A stretch of 11,826 bases of DNA from Stramenopiles sp. TOSAG23-6 (taxonomy: Eukaryota; Sar): assembly GCA_900128565.1 (NCBI GenBank), contig LT636234.1, positions 1 through 11,826 of the forward strand. Reading direction: 5' to 3'. This document shows, piece after piece, positions 7,423-11,826 of the stretch; the stretch's first letter is position 1, and the number at the start of each line of letters is the position of its first letter. The notes beneath the pieces are model-generated. The model saw only the letters and a list, made by a program, of their open reading frames with translations. It had not been told where the DNA came from and ran no database searches. Both the position numbers and the translations under genes were made by a program.

Positions 7423-9059
7423 CTACATGTCAGACGGTTTGATAACAACAAATGTTAGTGATGCTTCTGTTGTCTTTGAAAAGTTACGGAGCCCATAAGT
7501 ATTATGTGGTGGAACATAAAAATGATCACCTGGCGATAAAATGAATTTTTCTTCGGCGACTTTAAATTCTACAGATTTTGCTTGACCAGATATGACGTAA
7601 AATACTTGAGTACAAGACCGAACACTTTCGACATCCTTAAACGCACCCGGTCTTAATTTAACAACACCAGATACAAATTTCTTTTCATCAAAAGCACCAC
7701 TCGCAAGAGCGACAGCCGAATCATCTTTTCTTGGAACGGAAGGAGCGAGTTCACGAAATTGCATCTCTGAATTCAAACGAATGACTTCCAAACTCTCTTC
7801 AATAGCTTTACCATTTTTACCATCACTTTTCCAAACGTTTGCAGCATTACCTTTGGTAATCTCATACCCTTTTGGGAGGTCCACAGGCTCTTCATTATCA
7901 CTAACATCTTCACTATCAGTCGAACCACTTTCTTTCTTCTTCATCTTCCGTCGTTTTGATTTGGAATTCTTCTTCTTACCTGTAGGCTTATTTGGTTTTC
8001 GTGTTCTCTTCAATTTTGGTGTTGGAACTCCAATACGCTCTGCACCTTTCACTGAAGGGAGTGGACTGCTAGCAGTATGACCCGAAAACGTCAGTCGTTC
8101 ACCTCTCCAGTACTCAAGAGGCTGCCAACGACGACGTTTAGACCGTCTAGTAGCACCATCATGAAGCGGGGAAATCGAAGCAGGACCGAGGCTCTGCCGA
8201 CTTGCTTTAAATGAACCATCTCCACGTTTTCGTTTTGGTACTTTTTCGACTTTGCTATTTATTTTCTTCTTTTTTGATACAGGTTTTTTCTTTTCCAAAA
8301 CACGTTTTTGTAAGTCATCACCACTATCATCATCTGATTCTGATGACAAAGCTTCTTCTGGAACTAAATCCTGTAGATTCGTCTCGGGTTCTGGCACAAC
8401 CTCATTCGATTCTTCATCTTCAATATCTACATCCACAGTAGCAGTATCATCAATTTCAGCATCAAATGAAGCTTCCATAATCATATCTCCACCATCATCT
8501 TCAAAAGAGTCGTCAACTCCAACATCTGCATTTTGTCCAAACGATAGTCTTTTATTTGGTGATACCAAGGCTGGAGATGGCACCACTGATGAGTGGGGTG
8601 AAGATTTATTCGCACGATTCATACGAGATTCGCTCCTCGTTTGTCGTTTGTGTGATGCCGTGCCGTTCGTACGACCTGAACTACTCTTCGAAACTGCTCC
8701 TGTTGAGGGCGTAACTACATTTGCAACATAACTCTGCTGTTCCTTGTCGTTAGTTTCATCTCCACCGAAAAAATCATCGACATCATCAAAACCATCACTG
8801 CCCCTTCGAATATTAGTTGGTATTTTGGTCCCAGATCTTTTACCAAATGTAAGGTTAAAGGGACGACGAGAAGTTACATAACCTTCAGAACCTTTCTTTT
8901 GGTGCCCGAAGCGTTGACGACGCGATTGCAGAGCCTGTAAAAGCAAAATGATCGAAAGAAGAATGTAAATGAGGAAACGAATAAAAAAATGATAGAATTC
9001 AATGGAGTAATATACTAAATATTTAGAAGGGAAATATAGAAATCTGGATTACTTACCAT
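7423..9059 (-). CDS. CENP-C: CENP-C / Mif2 inner kinetochore protein
   Basis: It links centromeric CENP-A nucleosomes to the outer kinetochore. The protein is 504 residues, from complement(7423-8934) plus the ATG at 9059-9057. The CENP-C motif is unmistakable at about 264-281: RRSKRRRWQPLEYWRGER, with the Arg anchors and the Trp pair that bind the nucleosome. The C-terminus (about 412-502) is the Mif2-type cupin dimerisation domain, with VFYVISGQ and LSPGDHFYVPPHNTYGLRN. Near the N-terminus, DGFDDVDDFF resembles the conserved acidic block that contacts outer kinetochore partners in other CENP-C proteins. The middle is charged, low-complexity and Lys-rich. A canonical intron follows the start codon. 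The TTG at 8946 is not a start; it lies inside the intron's acceptor tract. The gene is convergent with myosin and divergent from SRP19. Confidence 0.93.
8935..9056 (-). other. Canonical GT-AG intron directly after the CENP-C start codon
   Basis: On the minus strand ATG (9059-9057) is followed at once by GTAAGT, a consensus donor. The intron ends TTTTGCTTTTACAG, a consensus acceptor with a pyrimidine tract. Splicing joins ATG in phase 0 to GCTCTGCAATCG, giving MALQS. It has none of the hairpin or CACAATACAT features of the repeated introns, so the cell has ordinary GT-AG splicing as well. Confidence 0.88.
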
Positions 9060-9379
9060 CTATAGGTTCAATGCGACTTTGTCGATTTTACGAAGGACAA
9101 CAACACAGAAGACACAGTCTTTTTGCGACCGCGGTTTGAATTTTCGAACACATTTTTTTGTTTTGCCGCGAATTTTTCAAGTTTGATTTTCAGCATTTTT
9201 CGTGTAACACAAACATGCTTTTCTAAGAGAGTCGGCGAATCGATATCGTGCTCAAGGTCAAAAATTGCAAAAAACGCCCCAAAAAACGATCGACGGCCAA
9301 GACACTACGTAGGCTACTATAAAGTAGTACTAGAATTAATTATTATACACACGCAAGATTTATTAGTATTTAAGTTAGA
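9060..9379. promoter_or_regulatory. Divergent intergenic region between CENP-C and SRP19
   Basis: These 320 bases lie between two start codons pointing outward and must hold both promoters and 5' UTRs. The plus-strand frame at 9123-9383 has no recognisable protein. An imperfect palindrome, TACTATAAAGTAGTA at about 9314-9328, includes a TATAAA and sits about 52-66 bases upstream of the SRP19 ATG. It could be a core promoter element, with low certainty. Confidence 0.45.
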
Positions 9380-9856
9380 ATGACATCTACTCCTCCAGAT
9401 ATGGGAGAAGGTTCCGGATGGGTCTGTATATATCCTGTGTATATCGATGCAAGTCGTAGTTTAAAAGGTGGTAGAAGAGTTGCTAAAGAGCATTGTTGTT
9501 TGAGGCCAACAGCGCGACAAATTGCTGAGGTAGCAAACGCACTACACTTACCTGTTTTTATTGATGGTAGAAAGAGACACCCACATGATTGCTTTACATA
9601 CGGTCGTTGTCATATCCGTCTTCAACGAGATGGGCGCGACGTTCACCCAAAGATTAAAACAAGAAAAGATTTAATGCGTGAGTTGGGCGTGAAAATACCA
9701 AGACTGAAGTCCCGGATCACCATGGAAGCAAATGTAGCAAAAATGGCATCTTTACAGATTAAGCAACAAGAAGCACAGGCAGCAAAGGCCCAATCTAGAT
9801 CAACAGCGGGTTCCTCTAAAAAGAGTAAGAAAAAGCGTAACAAAAAAAAGAAATAG
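9380..9856 (+). CDS. SRP19: Signal recognition particle 19 kDa protein (SRP19)
   Basis: SRP19 binds SRP RNA helices 6 and 8 in the nucleolus and prepares the RNA for SRP54, so it is needed for co-translational targeting to the ER. The 158-residue frame is complete and intronless. Diagnostic segments are GWVCIYPVYIDASRSLKGGRR near the N-terminus, where WVCIYP-YID and the GRR pair are family hallmarks, then the PTARQIAEVANAL helix and YGRCHIRLQRDG, the RNA-binding strand. The C-terminal 40 residues are Ala/Gln-rich and then a Lys/Ser tail (KKSKKKRNKKKK), as in other SRP19 proteins that end in basic tails. Length is close to the human protein. The start is the first ATG before the conserved domain. 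Confidence 0.95.
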   Translation: MTSTPPDMGEGSGWVCIYPVYIDASRSLKGGRRVAKEHCCLRPTARQIAEVANALHLPVFIDGRKRHPHDCFTYGRCHIRLQRDGRDVHPKIKTRKDLMRELGVKIPRLKSRITMEANVAKMASLQIKQQEAQAAKAQSRSTAGSSKKSKKKRNKKKK

Positions 9857-9979
9857 ACTGTTGATTTTTAGGCAAATTTCCTAAAGGCCCTACAAAAACA
9901 CTGATAGTTCGGCAACGGTGATAATAAATAAAAAATGTATCCACGCTTACTCATAAACTATATTTATTTTCTATATTAA
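9857..9979. terminator. Convergent 3' flank of SRP19 and the kinase-like gene
   Basis: Overlapping AATAAA motifs at 9923-9928 and 9927-9932 lie about 70 bases after the SRP19 stop and are plausible polyadenylation signals. TTTATT at 9963-9968 could serve the minus-strand gene, but it is very close to that gene's stop codon. Confidence 0.4.
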
Positions 9980-11771
9980 TCAAGTTATAACATCCAATGT
10001 TTCAAGTAGTGCGATATGAATAAGCGCATATGTCGCTTCTCTTTGTTGTGGACAGTTGGAAGAGGCATGAATATCTTTCTGGCCACTATATGATTTGATG
10101 AAAGCGAGACATAAAGTATCCCTCATCGCACAATTGAGAAGCTGCTTGGATGTATTGTTCATATTGTTTTTATTACATTCACAGCAACCATCTGGAATAG
10201 GATTTTGGACTGCTCCACTGTTAACAGATGATCCAGCTAGTGTTAATAGCATACCAGAGTATTCCTCTTTAATAAGTTCTTTAAAATCAAACCAATTGTC
10301 AGGTGCTTCAAATTCTTCAGGTTTTCTATTCATGACAAATGACTCTTCTGTGTATGCCATATCAAAATCAAGAGGTCCTAAGAATGATCTAGGCGTTTCT
10401 GTGTATAATTCGGGTGGTAAAACAACAAAATTGTTTGCATGTGCATTGCAATGAAATGGTCCAATTGCATCGCAAAAAGTTCCCCAACTGATTTTTTCCT
10501 CATGAAGTTTCTTAAGAAATTCACCACATTCCCAACCAAGCCTCCAATATAACTCACCAAGAAGACTTATTTTATCATGATTCGTATTTAAATCTGTCAT
10601 ATAAGATTGAATATATTGTTGTAGTATAAAGCGCTGCGTCTTATAGACCTCATGAATATTGGAAAAATATTTAAAAAAAAAAATTCGTTAGGTACAAAAT
10701 TGCGTACGAAAAACAAAATTCGACTTTGAAAAAAAATAAAACACACATGAATATTGGAATCCTCAAGAAGAGAGAAAGAAAAAGGGTTCCAGTCATTTGG
10801 TGTTTTTAACTTGAATAGCAAAGTCGCATCCAATAGAGTTTCTTCATTGGCCATCCCCATCTCTGCAAGCATTGCAGTTGAAGTAAATTCAATCCTCTTA
10901 GTGTCACTACCAACAACAGATACCCTGTCACCAAAATCAAGTGAAGGAAATTTACTAGATAATAGTAAAGTAGTTGTTGACATTTTGGCAATATTATTAT
11001 CATGACGACAATCTTTGACTGGTGAGGATGGTACCAAAATTTCATACGAAAGAATTTTCTCAAGACCAGCAAGAAGGTGTGATCCAAGTCTGCGATTTCC
11101 AAATGTTTGCATTAATGAACAACACCGTTTCACTTTAGGTATAGGATGGAGAGGTGGTACATCATATTCGTACCAGCCAATAGGTTTATTTGCACAAAAC
11201 ATGTTTGATTGAAAAAGTAAATCATTGATCTTTGATGTCATAAATAGTTCACGGAGAGCTGTATGCTCGTGACTTGATCCACGAATTTGTCTGCAGGTTT
11301 TTCCAATCATTTTATTAAATTCTGAACGAATTATGAAGCCTTTCCCATTTGTCATTCCACAACCCTTTAAACGAAACCATTTATATTTATTTGTATTCGA
11401 GACATTCATTTGTATAATTGCGGATCGTTGACCACTTACGTAGGCTGATATAGTACCATCATTCGTTTTTATTAAAGGATTCAATAGAGCTGCTGGAATA
11501 TATTGAGAGCTACTCTTTATTTCAGAGTGTTCAGTTTCTTTTTCTTCAAAGGTTTCATTCATTGTAGTTATTTCATTTTCTTTTTCTTCAAAGGTTTCAT
11601 TCATTGTAGTTATTTGATTTTCGACAATTATATCTGTAGCAGGAACCGCCGGAACCATTACATTACTATATTCTTCTCCCAATGAGGACATCGGCTGAAG
11701 TCGGCGAAGACTTGTACTGATATTATCCTCATTCTTTGTTGATTGTCGAAGGTTATTTTTCACATAACTAT
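9980..11771 (-). CDS. Unrecognised protein with kinase-fold-like motifs (5' partial)
   Basis: I do not recognise the family. Two exons, complement 10651-9980 and 11771-10747, join in phase 0 across a repeated-family intron to give at least 565 residues. The gene is open at the right edge because the next intron upstream runs out of the window. HCNAHANNF (10453-10427) followed about 24 residues on by LGPLDFDMAY (10381-10352) resembles the catalytic-loop HxDxxxxN and DFD/DFG pair of aminoglycoside-phosphotransferase-like kinases. The catalytic Asp of the first motif would be replaced by Asn or Ala. An earlier KWFRLKGCG strand could correspond to a nucleotide-binding lobe. RGSSHEHTALRELF and FGNRRLGSHLLAGLEKIL look conserved, and a CCEC cluster lies near the C-terminus. 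The stop is TGA. The gene call is strong and the function very uncertain. Confidence 0.75.
10652..10746 (-). repeat. Introner-like intron 8, in the kinase-like gene
   Basis: On the minus strand it starts GTGTGTTTTATTTTT, has arms GTACG and TGTAC, CTAAC at 10691-10687 and ends TTCCAATATTCAT. Removal joins SNIH to EVYKTQRF in phase 0. The 14 bases TTCCAATATTCATG occur at both boundaries, so the cut can slide over the whole repeat without changing the product. A GT-AG alternative ending CATGAG (10649) is also in frame and drops one Glu. Confidence 0.82.
11535..11619 (-). repeat. Tandem 42-bp coding duplication in the kinase-like gene
   Basis: Two adjacent copies with a 42-base period encode ITTMNETFEEKE twice in the N-terminal linker region. 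The copies are almost identical in DNA, so the duplication is recent. The period is a multiple of three and keeps the frame. Confidence 0.85.
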
Positions 11772-11826
11772 ATGTATTTTGGAAAAATATTTCAAAAAAA
11801 AAAAAAACTTAAATTTGTTAGGTACA
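11772..11826 (-). repeat. Introner-like intron 9, cut by the right edge
   Basis: Only the 3' part is in the window. On the minus strand it reads TGTACCTAACAAATTT, with CTAAC at 11821-11817, then a T-run, GAAATATTTTTCC and AAAATACAT. This 3' half matches introns 3 and 6. The downstream exon would begin with two bases completing a codon before SYVKNNLRQ, so the intron is phase 1. An AG end, in ATATAG at 11768, is possible but its frame cannot be tested here. Confidence 0.8.

Noticed and set aside
7781-8731. Plus-strand frames across CENP-C
   Set aside because: They are antisense to a well-supported CENP-C frame and are Ser/Phe-rich because of the Lys/Glu/Asp codons on the real strand.
9060-9379. 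tRNA or other structured RNA gene in the intergenic regions
   Set aside because: I looked for a cloverleaf, A/B box pattern or snRNA-like hairpin and found none that holds together.
9123-9383. Small plus-strand gene upstream of SRP19
   Set aside because: No domain or conserved pattern is visible; it ends over the SRP19 start and sits in the divergent promoter region.
10095-11212. Plus-strand frames opposite the kinase-like gene
   Set aside because: They are short antisense frames with no recognisable protein, while the minus strand gives a continuous spliced product.

Overview
The window is nuclear DNA from a eukaryote. It is visibly AT-rich, its genes are interrupted by introns, and it encodes a class-I-like myosin, a CENP-C/Mif2 kinetochore protein and SRP19. 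TAA, TAG and TGA all end genes here, so the standard code fits. The lineage cannot be fixed from this sequence. A protist is likely; a TH1 plus FYVE myosin tail and mass-produced introns both occur in scattered protist groups.

Layout from left to right, with genes on alternating strands: (1) complement 1-719, the start of an EF-hand-like protein cut by the left edge; (2) 720-962, a divergent promoter region; (3) 963-7093 (+), one very large myosin gene in eight exons, with order SH3-SH3-charged linker-motor-IQ-TH1-degenerate FYVE-proline-rich repeats-two UVR-like helices-acidic tail; (4) 7094-7422, shared 3' flank; (5) complement 7423-9059, CENP-C, with one ordinary GT-AG intron directly after the start codon; (6) 9060-9379, a second divergent promoter region; (7) 9380-9856 (+), SRP19, intronless; (8) 9857-9979, 3' flank; (9) complement 9980-11771, an unrecognised protein with kinase-fold-like motifs, open at the right edge inside an intron.

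The most interesting signal is a family of nine related introns (seven in the myosin gene, two in the kinase-like gene). They start GTAYGTTTT (with small variants), carry a short hairpin followed at once by CTAAC, and end about 33-45 nt later in a CACAATACAN-like block. In at least five of them no AG acceptor restores the reading frame. The conserved myosin protein instead fixes 3' ends such as CAA, CAT, TTT and TTC. These look like introner elements with relaxed or non-AG 3' splice sites, beside a normal GT-AG intron in CENP-C.

The myosin reading frame is also broken twice by apparent single-base losses (near 1203 and in the A-run at 6402-6410) and holds one N (4091). This points to draft-quality sequence, although a real pseudogene is not excluded. 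The genes share no pathway; the layout is that of a compact genome with divergent and convergent pairs.
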